From SFTH01 sp963643985 (GTDB taxonomy: Bacteria > Bacillota > Clostridia > Christensenellales > Aristaeellaceae), in assembly GCA_963643985.1 (NCBI GenBank), contig CAVINP010000079.1, forward strand, positions 1 through 9,381: 9,381 bases of DNA, read 5' to 3'. This document shows positions 1-6,710 of the stretch, in pieces; the first letter of the stretch is position 1; each line of letters starts with the position of its first letter. The notes beneath the pieces were generated by a model. It was not told the DNA's origin. It made no database searches and saw only the letters and a program-made list of their open reading frames with translations. The position numbers were made by a program, and so were the translations under genes.

Positions 1-21
1 TGAAGAACTGCTGATTTTACA

Positions 22-56
22 AAAAGAGCCGCTGCGGCATGTGCAACGGCTCTTTT
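22..56 (-). terminator. Rho-independent terminator of the Bax inhibitor-like gene
   Basis: Ten perfectly complementary base pairs (AAAAGAGCCG at 22-31 with CGGCTCTTTT at 47-56) enclose a 15-base loop that can add a small inner helix (33-35 with 43-45). Read on the minus strand, the stem begins six bases past the stop codon of the gene ending at 62 and finishes in a run of T, as expected for an intrinsic terminator. The flanking A and T runs make it symmetric, so it could also stop plus-strand transcription. Confidence 0.85.
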
Positions 57-61
57 GTCTG

Positions 62-856
62 TCAGTTCTTTTCCTTTCCGAATATGCGCAGCAGCAGGGT
101 CAGTATCCGCATGTACAGCCAGATGACCGTGAATGCCAGACCGAAGGCCGCCGGCCACTCGTACTTCTCCGGCAGGCCGCCCTCCACGGTGTTCGCAATG
201 ACCTCGAAGTCCGAAATCAGAAACAGGGCCGCCACGACCGCGCCGATTATGGAGGAGAGTATGCCCAGAATCGGGTTGGCGAAGATCATGGCCATGTAGG
301 GCGCGGTGAAGGGGATAAACGAGAGCACCAGGCTGACGAAGGCATAGGCGAGCAGCGTAAAGCAGATGCTGCGCATCACCATGCGATAGCGCATGTCCGC
401 GCGGACTACGCCGCGGGCGAACATCACGGCCATCACCATCACCGTCAGTGCCGTGAGTATGACCGCCATCACGGCGATCCACTCGTATTCAACCAGCAGT
501 GCCGAGGAGATAAAGCCCAGCATGTAGCCCTCGCAGATGCAGTAGATCGGCCCGGCCACGGGCGACGCGGTCACCGACAGGCTGGCCACGAAGGAGCAGA
601 CGATCGCCAGTATGCTCGCAAACCCCAGAAGCACGAGTGCCGCATCGCTGTAGGGCGCAAAGACGCGCCGCGTCAGCACGGGATAGGCAATGTAGCCCAG
701 TACGGTGAAGAGCAGCAGCAGTATCGTCTTGTTGGCGATGCCGCGATAGGTCGCGCAGCCGTTTGCGTAGGCATGCTCGTCAATGGCTGTGATGTGTTTG
801 ATGGCGGGATTCGATGCCATCAGCTTGTCTCGCTTGGAAGAATTGAGCGAACTCAT
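62..856 (-). CDS. Bax inhibitor-1 / YccA-like integral membrane protein
   Basis: This 264-residue protein has a short polar N-terminus (residues 1-40) followed by about seven hydrophobic segments, roughly at 43-62, 72-95, 100-122, 126-148, 162-182, 187-213 and 236-257. The C-terminal signature, with the acidic LISDFEVI segment at 213-220 and the YEWPAAFGL segment at 232-240 ahead of a WLY-containing last helix, matches the bacterial Bax inhibitor-1-like family (TMBIM-type, Pfam BaxI_1-like group). Characterised relatives such as BsYetJ are pH-sensitive calcium leak channels; that role here is inference. The start at 854-856 is supported by AGAGG nine bases upstream (866-870 on the plus strand). 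The methionine at residue 13 has no ribosome site. The gene appears to be a single transcription unit with its own promoter (928-955) and terminator (22-56). Confidence 0.88.
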   Translation of the reverse strand: MSSLNSSKRDKLMASNPAIKHITAIDEHAYANGCATYRGIANKTILLLLFTVLGYIAYPVLTRRVFAPYSDAALVLLGFASILAIVCSFVASLSVTASPVAGPIYCICEGYMLGFISSALLVEYEWIAVMAVILTALTVMVMAVMFARGVVRADMRYRMVMRSICFTLLAYAFVSLVLSFIPFTAPYMAMIFANPILGILSSIIGAVVAALFLISDFEVIANTVEGGLPEKYEWPAAFGLAFTVIWLYMRILTLLLRIFGKEKN

Positions 857-895
857 GCTGTCATACCTCTTTTCTAAAGATTTTCACGTTTTCTT

Positions 896-1006
896 GGGGG
901 ATGAATTTTCGGTCAGTGGCCAGTGAAATTGTACGGGTTTGTGCGCTGTTGTCAGGTTAAATCTGCCAACCCTCACCATTCAACCGGTCACTGGTCACTA
1001 TCCCCC
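896..1006. repeat. Imperfect inverted repeat in the 857-1016 spacer
   Basis: Two nested complementary pairs frame the spacer. The outer pair is GGGGGAT (896-902) with ATCCCCC (1000-1006). The inner pair is AGTGGCCAGTGA (915-926) with TCACTGGTCACT (988-999), which pair throughout if one G-T is allowed. The right arms are adjacent while the left arms are 12 bases apart. The structure could be a decayed short mobile element (MITE- or REP-like), or a bidirectional stem-loop closing the reductase transcript; there is no T run to make it a classical terminator. The remainder of the 160-base spacer contains only the promoter listed separately. Confidence 0.45.
928..955 (-). promoter_or_regulatory. 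Sigma-A-like promoter for the Bax inhibitor-like gene
   Basis: On the minus strand, CTGACA (950-955) and TACAAT (928-933) are separated by 16 bases and lie about 70 bases upstream of the start codon at 856. Each box differs by one base from the consensus. The promoter lies between the two arms of the inverted repeat at 896-1006. The assignment rests on sequence match and position only. Confidence 0.5.
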
Positions 1007-1016
1007 TGATCCATCG

Positions 1017-2216
1017 TCATCGCCACGGCTTCCATATCTGTACCGCCCAGCGTGCGATCCTGTAGATCGGCGGCTCCAGTTCGCGGGCGGCTTCCCTGAG
1101 CTTTTCGCGTATCGGCAGTCCCTGCGGACAGTGGCGCTCGCACTTGCCGCAGCCGATGCAGCGCGAGGCACTGCCGGGCGTTTGGCGTATGGCAGTCACC
1201 TGCCAGTAGGACTTCAGCGCGGCAAACCTGCCGCTGACGGCAATGTCGTTGAGACAGCGGAACGAGGCCGGTATGTCCACACCCTGCGGGCAGGGCATGC
1301 AGTAGCCGCAGCCGGTGCAGCCCACGCGGATCGCGCCGTTGAGATCATTGCGTATATCGTCGATCAGTTTGTGATCCGCCTGCGTCAGCATGCCGACTTC
1401 GGCCAGGGATGCCGACTTCAGGTTCTCGCGCACCATTTCCACGCTGTTCATGCCCGAGAGCACGCAGGTGACGCCCGCCTGATCCCACAGCCAGTTCAGC
1501 GCCCACTGCGCCGCACTGTAGCCGCGCCCGTTTTGCGCAATGCGCTCCCGCGCCGCCTTGGGCAGCAGGTTCACCAGCCGTCCGCCGCGCAGCGGTTCCA
1601 TGATGATCACCGGCACGCCCTTCGCCCGGGCCGCCTCCAGACCGCGCCGCCCGGCCTGACTGTGCTCGTCCATGTAGTTGTACTGGATCTGGCAGAAGTC
1701 CCAGTCATAGGCGGAGAGCACCTCCAGAAAGATGTCCGTGCTGCCGTGGAAGGAAAAGCCGATGTGGCGTATCTCGCCGCTCTTTTTCTTCTCCGCGATC
1801 CACTCGCGTATGCCCAGCGCCTCCAGCTTGTGCCAGGAGCCCACGTCCGTGATCATGTGCATCAGGTAGTAGTCGATGTGATCGGTGCGCAGGCGCGACA
1901 GTTCCTCGCGAAAGATCTTTTCGATGCCCGCGCGGGACTTGATCAGGTACTGCGGCAGTTTCGTGGCGATGTAGACCTTATCGCGCAGACCGGTGCTCTG
2001 CAGTATCCGGCCCACAGCGGCCTCGCTGCCGGGATAGATGTAGGCCGTGTCCAGATAGTTCACGCCGCCCCCGATCGCGCAGCGCAGCTCCTCTGTCGCC
2101 TTCTCGATGTCGATGCCCGCGCCCTTGCGGGTAAAGCGCATGCAGCCGTAGCCCAGCACGGAGAGCATATCCCCGCCCGCGCCCGGGCGATAGCGCATGG
2201 CCGGATTCAGTTCCAT
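1017..2216 (-). CDS. Aldo/keto reductase with C-terminal double [4Fe-4S] ferredoxin module
   Basis: A 399-residue cytoplasmic oxidoreductase. Residues about 15-285 form an aldo/keto reductase barrel with the usual catalytic tetrad visible: D56 and Y61 in DTAYIY, K86 in the ATK segment and H120 in LMHM. Residues 298-399 add a bacterial ferredoxin module with cysteines C300, C303, C306, C309 and C353, C356, C359, C363, each series followed by proline, enough for two [4Fe-4S] clusters. This fusion is common in anaerobic Firmicutes annotated as 'aldo/keto reductase, 4Fe-4S'. The substrate is unknown; electrons probably pass between NAD(P)H or ferredoxin and a carbonyl or other reducible compound. 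GGGAGG eight bases upstream (2225-2230) fixes the start at 2216. It lies 21 bases downstream of the MATE gene stop, so the two are almost certainly co-transcribed. Confidence 0.92.
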   Translation of the reverse strand: MELNPAMRYRPGAGGDMLSVLGYGCMRFTRKGAGIDIEKATEELRCAIGGGVNYLDTAYIYPGSEAAVGRILQSTGLRDKVYIATKLPQYLIKSRAGIEKIFREELSRLRTDHIDYYLMHMITDVGSWHKLEALGIREWIAEKKKSGEIRHIGFSFHGSTDIFLEVLSAYDWDFCQIQYNYMDEHSQAGRRGLEAARAKGVPVIIMEPLRGGRLVNLLPKAARERIAQNGRGYSAAQWALNWLWDQAGVTCVLSGMNSVEMVRENLKSASLAEVGMLTQADHKLIDDIRNDLNGAIRVGCTGCGYCMPCPQGVDIPASFRCLNDIAVSGRFAALKSYWQVTAIRQTPGSASRCIGCGKCERHCPQGLPIREKLREAARELEPPIYRIARWAVQIWKPWR

Positions 2217-2237
2217 GCTATCAGCCTCCCAACATTA

Positions 2238-3617
2238 TCAATGAAAGTGGAAGTGGATGCGACGGCCGACGTTGTTCTCAAAGCCGTGCACCCAGTCCGA
2301 CTTGAGCAGGTAGACCAGAAAGAGCGCCGAGGAGATCAGCCAGGTCAGCGGGTAGGCCCAGAACAGCACGCGTATGTCGCGCACGTAGCTCATGGTGACC
2401 GTGATGAATATGATGCGGAACACGCACCAGATCATCAGCATGACCATCATCGGCACGGTCGCCCGCCCCGCGCCGCGGCAGATGCCCGCCACGGCATGCG
2501 AGAAGGAGAGCAGGAAGAAAAACAGGCTCTCGATCCGCGCCTGCTGCGTCGCAATGGCCACCACGGTCGGGTCGGAGTTGAACGCCCGCACGAACACGGG
2601 GGCGAACAGCGCCAGTATGATGCCGATGAGCTCTGCCATCGTGATCGATGTGAGTATGCCGAAGCGTGCGCCGCGCTTGGCGCGCTCGTACTCGTGTGCG
2701 CCCAGGTTCTGGCTGACGAAGGTGGTCAGCGCCATGGCAAAGCTCGTGATCGGCATGAACGCAAAGCCCTGCAGTTTGGAATAGGTACCGCAGGCTGCCA
2801 TGGCGTCCGAGCCGAAGGAGTTGATATTGCTCTGTACCAGCACATTTGCAAAGGCGATCACCGAGTTCTGCACGCCCGTGGGCAGCCCCATGCGGATGAC
2901 CTCTTTGATCAGTCGCGGATGAAAGCGCACTTTTTTGAGCTGCACCTGATAGAAGGTGCCGGGCTTGCGCAGGTGCAGGTAGCACAGCAGCGCACTGACC
3001 GCCTGCGAAATGACGGTCGCCACCGCTGCGGAGCCCACGCCGTAGCGGAACACGCCAATGAAGAGCAGATCCAGCCCGACATTCAGCGCAGAGGAGAGCA
3101 TCAAGTAGTACAGCGGACGGCGGCTGTCGCCCAGCGCGTTCATGATGCCGGTGAATACGTTGTAGAGCATGACCGCGATCGAACCGTAGAAGTAGGATCG
3201 GAAATACGCCACGGAGTTGTCCAGGACGTCCGGTGCGGTGTCCATCCACTCCAGCAGCACGGGGGCCAGAAGAGATCCGACCACCGTCATGATCAGCCCT
3301 GCGACAAGCCCGAAGGCCACGGTGGTGTGGATCACGTCCGCGAGCGTATCGTATTCCTCCGCGCCGAAATAGCGGGATATGACCACGCCCGCGCCCAGCG
3401 ATATGCCGATCATCAGGCAGGTCAGCAGGTTCAGCAGGGAGGTGGACGAACTTACCGCAGCCAGGGCCTGCTTGCCCAGAAGATTGCCAACGATCAGCGA
3501 GTCCGCCGCATTGTAGAGCTGCTGAAACAGCTGGCTGAGCAGTATCGGCATGGCATAGGTGATCAACCCGCGCCGAACGCTGCCGCTTGTCATGTTGAAT
3601 GTCGTGCCCTTCTGCAT
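2238..3617 (-). CDS. MATE family multidrug/cation efflux transporter
   Basis: A 459-residue polytopic membrane protein of normal MATE length with about twelve hydrophobic segments in two halves (roughly residues 15-215 and 235-440). Recognisable family features are the N-terminal segment QLYNAADSLIVGNLLG (33-48), the NVGLDLLFIGVF stretch (179-190) followed by GVGSAAVATVISQ (193-205), and FVSQNLGA (300-307), the second-half equivalent of the first-repeat motif. MATE proteins export drugs, dyes or metabolites using a sodium or proton gradient; the substrate cannot be read from sequence. The C-terminus ends in an unusual alternating His-Phe tail (455-459), seen directly but of unknown meaning. 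The start at 3617 has AAGG about 15 bases upstream, rather far; the methionine at residue 9 is an alternative. It is first in an operon with the reductase. Confidence 0.93.
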   Translation of the reverse strand: MQKGTTFNMTSGSVRRGLITYAMPILLSQLFQQLYNAADSLIVGNLLGKQALAAVSSSTSLLNLLTCLMIGISLGAGVVISRYFGAEEYDTLADVIHTTVAFGLVAGLIMTVVGSLLAPVLLEWMDTAPDVLDNSVAYFRSYFYGSIAVMLYNVFTGIMNALGDSRRPLYYLMLSSALNVGLDLLFIGVFRYGVGSAAVATVISQAVSALLCYLHLRKPGTFYQVQLKKVRFHPRLIKEVIRMGLPTGVQNSVIAFANVLVQSNINSFGSDAMAACGTYSKLQGFAFMPITSFAMALTTFVSQNLGAHEYERAKRGARFGILTSITMAELIGIILALFAPVFVRAFNSDPTVVAIATQQARIESLFFFLLSFSHAVAGICRGAGRATVPMMVMLMIWCVFRIIFITVTMSYVRDIRVLFWAYPLTWLISSALFLVYLLKSDWVHGFENNVGRRIHFHFH

Positions 3618-3660
3618 ATCCCGTGCATCATTCCTTCCACAGAATACTTCTCTACACTAT

Positions 3661-3689
3661 ATAATATATGATTTCTTCAAAACTTGCAA
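3661..3689 (-). promoter_or_regulatory. Sigma-A-like promoter of the MATE-reductase operon
   Basis: On the minus strand TTGCAA (3684-3689) and TATTAT (3661-3666) are separated by exactly 17 bases in an AT-rich patch, about 45 bases upstream of the MATE start codon. An overlapping TATATT gives a second possible -10. It faces away from the promoter at 3771-3799, so this intergenic region serves divergent operons. Confidence 0.65.
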
Positions 3690-3770
3690 GGCATAATCGC
3701 GTCATCATGTCCGAAAATCAGGAGCGATGTACGAAGAGCTTATCTGTTTCTTCTAAAATTAAGAAAATAT

Positions 3771-3799
3771 GTGACAAATGGGCGCAGCTGTGGTATAAT
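3771..3799 (+). promoter_or_regulatory. Extended -10 sigma-A-like promoter of the Hsp70 operon
   Basis: GTGACA (3771-3776), a 17-base spacer and a perfect TATAAT (3794-3799) preceded by TGG give an extended -10 promoter; transcription should begin near 3806. The A/T-rich stretch just upstream (3755-3770) could act as an UP element, and it overlaps a small inverted repeat (TTTCTT 3747-3752 with AAGAAA 3761-3766). I see no CIRCE element (TTAGCACTC-N9-GAGTGCTAA), so HrcA heat-shock control is not indicated. The promoter rules out the long upstream reading-frame extension of the first gene. Confidence 0.75.
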
Positions 3800-3817
3800 G
3801 ATGTTATGCCATTATTA

Positions 3818-3839
3818 CGGGCTGCGGCCCGATATCGGG
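3818..3839 (+). promoter_or_regulatory. Two overlapping hairpins in the 5' leader of the Hsp70 operon
   Basis: CGGGC-TGCG-GCCCG (3818-3831) forms a five-pair stem with a tetraloop. It overlaps a perfect 12-base palindrome, CCCGATATCGGG (3828-3839). They share bases 3828-3831 and cannot both form in RNA. The palindrome covers part of the weak ribosome site GGGTGA (3837-3842). As DNA it could instead be an operator at about +22 to +33 from the predicted start site. Function is inference. Confidence 0.4.
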
Positions 3840-3850
3840 TGATACACAAC

Positions 3851-4210
3851 ATGAACGAATACGAAAACATGAGAGATGCGCTGGCATCGATCGCCTCGGA
3901 ATTCTACCGCCTGCAGGGCGTGCTGGACCGCATGCTGGGCAAACTGGACGAAGTGGACGCGGGCAGGTACCGCAGCCGCATCGACTGGTTCAGCAAGCGG
4001 GTTGTGCGGGCGATGGACGGCGCGGATATGCAGCTTGTCGATCTTACGGGCAAAATCTACGATCCCGGCATGGCGGTAATGCCCGTCAATCTTGACGATT
4101 TTGAGCCGGAGGAAACGCTTGTTATCACGAAAATGACGGAGCCGCTGATCATGTGCGGCGGCGAAATCTGCAAAACGGGAACGGTTGAGCTTGGGAGGAC
4201 AGAAGCATGA
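3851..4210 (+). CDS. Short GrpE-like protein, putative nucleotide exchange factor of the adjacent Hsp70
   Basis: A 119-residue cytoplasmic protein. Residues 1-60 look helical. Residues 64-115 follow the pattern of the GrpE C-terminal beta domain: hydrophobics, then G-x-x-YDP at 67-72 (GrpE has G-x-x-FDP followed by N-x-H), then acid-rich residues and a short beta pattern ending in GGEICKTGTVELG, where GrpE has a GxxLxxRxLRPAxVxV segment. The long N-terminal coiled coil of normal GrpE (about 190-200 residues) is missing. The match is weak and made by eye. Support comes from context: the stop overlaps the Hsp70 start (ATGA at 4207-4210), implying translational coupling. The frame is open upstream to 3668, but the promoter and probable transcription start lie inside that extension, so ATG at 3851 (weak GGGTGA eight bases upstream) is preferred; GTG at 3839 is possible. 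Confidence 0.6.
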   Translation: MNEYENMRDALASIASEFYRLQGVLDRMLGKLDEVDAGRYRSRIDWFSKRVVRAMDGADMQLVDLTGKIYDPGMAVMPVNLDDFEPEETLVITKMTEPLIMCGGEICKTGTVELGRTEA

Positions 4211-6690
4211 AGCACTACATCGGCATCGATCTCGGCACCACGAACAGCGCCATCTGCAGCTACGACGGCAAAAACGTGCGCATCTGGAAGAGTCCGGAAC
4301 AGAACGACGTGACGCCCTCGGCCATATACATCGACCGCCGCGGCAATCGCTATTACGGCAGCAAGGCCTACAATCAGGCCCAGAACAATCCGAACAATTC
4401 CGCCACGCTGTTCAAGCGCTTCATGGGCACAAACAACAGGATGCGCTTTGAGAACGCGGGTATCGAAATGACGCCCGAAGAATGCAGTGCGGAGATACTC
4501 AAGCTGCTCTACGGCTACCTGCCGGAGGAAATCCGCAGGGATCCCGAGACGGCGGTCGTGATCACCGTGCCCGCAGCCTTCAACCAGATGAAGAAAAACG
4601 CCACGCTCGACGCGGCGAAGATGGCCGGCATCGAGCAGGTCGCGCTGATGCAGGAGCCGGTGGCCGCCATCATGAGCGTCATGCGTGTGAGCAGGGTCGA
4701 GGGCCTGTTCCTGGTGTACGACCTGGGCGGCGGCACGTTTGACATCTCCGTTGCGGAGAACATCGGCGGCCGTGTCAACCTGCTCTCCCACGGTGGCATC
4801 GAGATGTGTGGCGGCCGCGACATCGACCGCATGATATTCAGCCGCATCGTGCGCCCCTGGCTGACACAGCACTTTGAACTGCCGGACGACTTCATGGTGA
4901 ACAAGCGCTACCGGAAGTTCTGCCGCATTGCACAGTGGGCCGTCGAGCAGGCCAAGATCGAGCTGTCGGCTACGGAGTCGGCCACGATCGCGCTGAGCGA
5001 GGATCAGGTGAACGTCACGGACGAAGACGATGAGGAGATGTATCTGGACATCGAACTCACGCGCGGCATGCTGGACGATATCATGGCGGAGCTCATCGAC
5101 AAGACGATCGAGGCTACGCGCATGACGCTGGCAGAGGCAAACCTGTCCGCACACGACATCGAGCGCATCGTATTTGTCGGCGGCCCGACGAACTACAAGC
5201 CGTTGCGCGACAGGGTCGCAGGCGAGCTGGCCATTGCCGTCGACACGGATGTCAACCCGATGACGGCCGTCGCGGAGGGCGCGAGCATATACGCCGAATC
5301 GATCGACTGGTCGAGCGGCAGGCATGAGCGCAAGGCAAGCAAAGAGATGGTGCAGACCGACATCGGTCTGGCACTGAAATACGATGCCCGCACGCCCGGT
5401 GATCGTGCCAGGGTTCTGTGCACGACCAATGGCAGCTGCAACGGCTGGACGATAGAGTTCACGAGCCTCGACACGGGCTGGACCTCCGGCCGATCCGCTC
5501 TGAAGGATCGCCTTACCGCCGAACTGCCGCTGGAGCAGCGCGGCGATAACCGCTTCTCGGTCAGGATCTATGACGCATACGGGCGCGAACAGCCCTCTGC
5601 CGCCAAGCAGATCGTCGTGACCAAAACGCTGGCCGCAGTCGGCGCCATACCCGCCTCCAATACGGTCAGTCTCGAGGTGCTCGAAAAGCTGGACGGTCCG
5701 CGCACGCTGGAGACGCTGGTCAGCAAGGGTGATGACCTGCCCAGGAAGGGCATCGTCAGGGTGAAGGCCGGCCAGACCATACGGCCCCGTTCAGGCAACA
5801 GGCTCATCTTCAATCTCTGGGAGGGCGAAATACCCTCGCCGATAGAGGACAACCGCTATATAGGCACCATGTCGATCAGTGCCGGGGATCTGGAAGGGGC
5901 AGGTATCACGGTCGGCACGGACATAGAATGCGAATATGAGATGTCGGACGCCGGCACACTTAACATCACCATATCCGTCCCGAGCCTCGGCGCAAGCTTC
6001 ACGAAACATAATTTCTACTGCCGTCAGGACGGGCAGAAGGATTTGCGGGGCGAGGGATATCTTTCGGGCGAGGGTCAGCGCATGCTCGAGCGCATCGATG
6101 ATATGGCCGAGCATATAGACGACCCGCGGCTGGACTCGGCACGCAAAAAGGCAGATCAGGCGGCCAAACTTCAGGATGCGGTTGCCGTCGACGAAGAGGA
6201 TCTCCGTCAGGCCGAGAGCGAACTTCAGGAGAGCAGACAGCTGCTCAGCAGCGTGCGCGAGGCACATCTGACGCAGTGCCGCAAGCTGGAGCTGGACGAT
6301 TGCGTCAATTCCTATGAAACCCTCGTCAAGCCCTACGCCACAGAGGATGAGATCCGCAGCTTTGAAACGCTGACGCGCACGGCCCAACGTGCTCTGGAGC
6401 GCGACGATCCGGAGTTTGACAGCGTGCTTTCCGCCATGCATTCCAAACAGCTGAGTACGCTGGTGCGTCTGGACTGGTTCAACATCGCGCTCTACCGCAA
6501 CATGACCGCCTCCCCGGACGGCTACACGGACCGCAGGGAATTTGCGCGCCTCAAGCAGATCGGCGATCGGGCACTTGCGCAGGGCGACATTGAAGAGCTC
6601 AAGCGCGTCATCGGCGGCCTCTTCGACATTCAGATCCACACCGAATCCGTGACTGACATGAAAAACCTCACCAACATCATCAAGGGATAA
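4207..6690 (+). CDS. Atypical Hsp70 family chaperone (DnaK-like ATPase with remodelled C-terminal half)
   Basis: 827 residues against about 610-640 for DnaK. The ATPase domain (about 1-365) is well conserved: GIDLGTTNS (6-14), a lysine in FKRFMG (K70) matching DnaK K70, VITVPAAFN (118-126), QEPVAA (149-154) supplying the catalytic-region glutamate E150, YDLGGGTFDIS (171-181) and VGGPTNYKPLRD (324-335). Subdomain IB is shortened. The canonical hydrophobic interdomain linker (DVTPLS type) is not visible. Residues about 383-500 form an extra beta-rich region. Residues about 505-600 (LPRKG, then FNLWEGE, DNRYIG and IECEYE) resemble an Hsp70 substrate-binding beta domain. Residues 615-827 are helical. 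Probably a cytosolic, client-specific Hsp70, not the main DnaK. GGGAGGA (4193-4199) precedes ATG at 4207 by seven bases. The next gene starts 20 bases after the stop. Confidence 0.92.
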   Translation: MKHYIGIDLGTTNSAICSYDGKNVRIWKSPEQNDVTPSAIYIDRRGNRYYGSKAYNQAQNNPNNSATLFKRFMGTNNRMRFENAGIEMTPEECSAEILKLLYGYLPEEIRRDPETAVVITVPAAFNQMKKNATLDAAKMAGIEQVALMQEPVAAIMSVMRVSRVEGLFLVYDLGGGTFDISVAENIGGRVNLLSHGGIEMCGGRDIDRMIFSRIVRPWLTQHFELPDDFMVNKRYRKFCRIAQWAVEQAKIELSATESATIALSEDQVNVTDEDDEEMYLDIELTRGMLDDIMAELIDKTIEATRMTLAEANLSAHDIERIVFVGGPTNYKPLRDRVAGELAIAVDTDVNPMTAVAEGASIYAESIDWSSGRHERKASKEMVQTDIGLALKYDARTPGDRARVLCTTNGSCNGWTIEFTSLDTGWTSGRSALKDRLTAELPLEQRGDNRFSVRIYDAYGREQPSAAKQIVVTKTLAAVGAIPASNTVSLEVLEKLDGPRTLETLVSKGDDLPRKGIVRVKAGQTIRPRSGNRLIFNLWEGEIPSPIEDNRYIGTMSISAGDLEGAGITVGTDIECEYEMSDAGTLNITISVPSLGASFTKHNFYCRQDGQKDLRGEGYLSGEGQRMLERIDDMAEHIDDPRLDSARKKADQAAKLQDAVAVDEEDLRQAESELQESRQLLSSVREAHLTQCRKLELDDCVNSYETLVKPYATEDEIRSFETLTRTAQRALERDDPEFDSVLSAMHSKQLSTLVRLDWFNIALYRNMTASPDGYTDRREFARLKQIGDRALAQGDIEELKRVIGGLFDIQIHTESVTDMKNLTNIIKG

Positions 6691-6695
6691 CTCTG

Positions 6696-6701
6696 AAAGG
6701 A
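6696..6701 (+). promoter_or_regulatory. Ribosome binding site that fixes a GTG start
   Basis: AAAGGA lies nine bases upstream of GTG at 6711. The nearer ATG at 6701-6703 overlaps the ribosome site and is in another frame, so GTG is the start of the third operon gene. Confidence 0.7.
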
Positions 6702-6710
6702 TGTATCAAC

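Noticed and set aside
41..877. Plus-strand open frame opposite the Bax inhibitor-like gene, with His-rich product
   Set aside because: It is the antisense shadow of a recognisable membrane protein, overlaps the terminator hairpin and has no supporting motif.
939..3671. Very long plus-strand open frame (910 codons) opposite the reductase and MATE genes
   Set aside because: It is antisense to two clear protein families and its product is a low-information Arg/His/Ala-rich sequence typical of GC-rich shadow frames. It also runs across the spacer and a promoter.
3668..3850. N-terminal extension of the GrpE-like protein back to ATG 3668, or to ATG 3806
   Set aside because: A strong promoter (3771-3799) lies inside the longer frame, so its transcript would begin after 3668. 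ATG 3806 would sit almost at the transcription start with no ribosome site.
3618..3850. CIRCE (HrcA) heat-shock operator upstream of the Hsp70 operon
   Set aside because: No TTAGCACTC-N9-GAGTGCTAA or close match is present; the palindromes found there have different sequences.
4057..5325. Long minus-strand open frame opposite the Hsp70 ATPase domain
   Set aside because: The Hsp70 motifs on the plus strand are unambiguous; the opposite product resembles nothing and has no ribosome site I can see.
5791..6639. Minus-strand open frame (282 codons) opposite the Hsp70 C-terminal half
   Set aside because: It is a shadow frame of a real coding region with no independent promoter or family signature.
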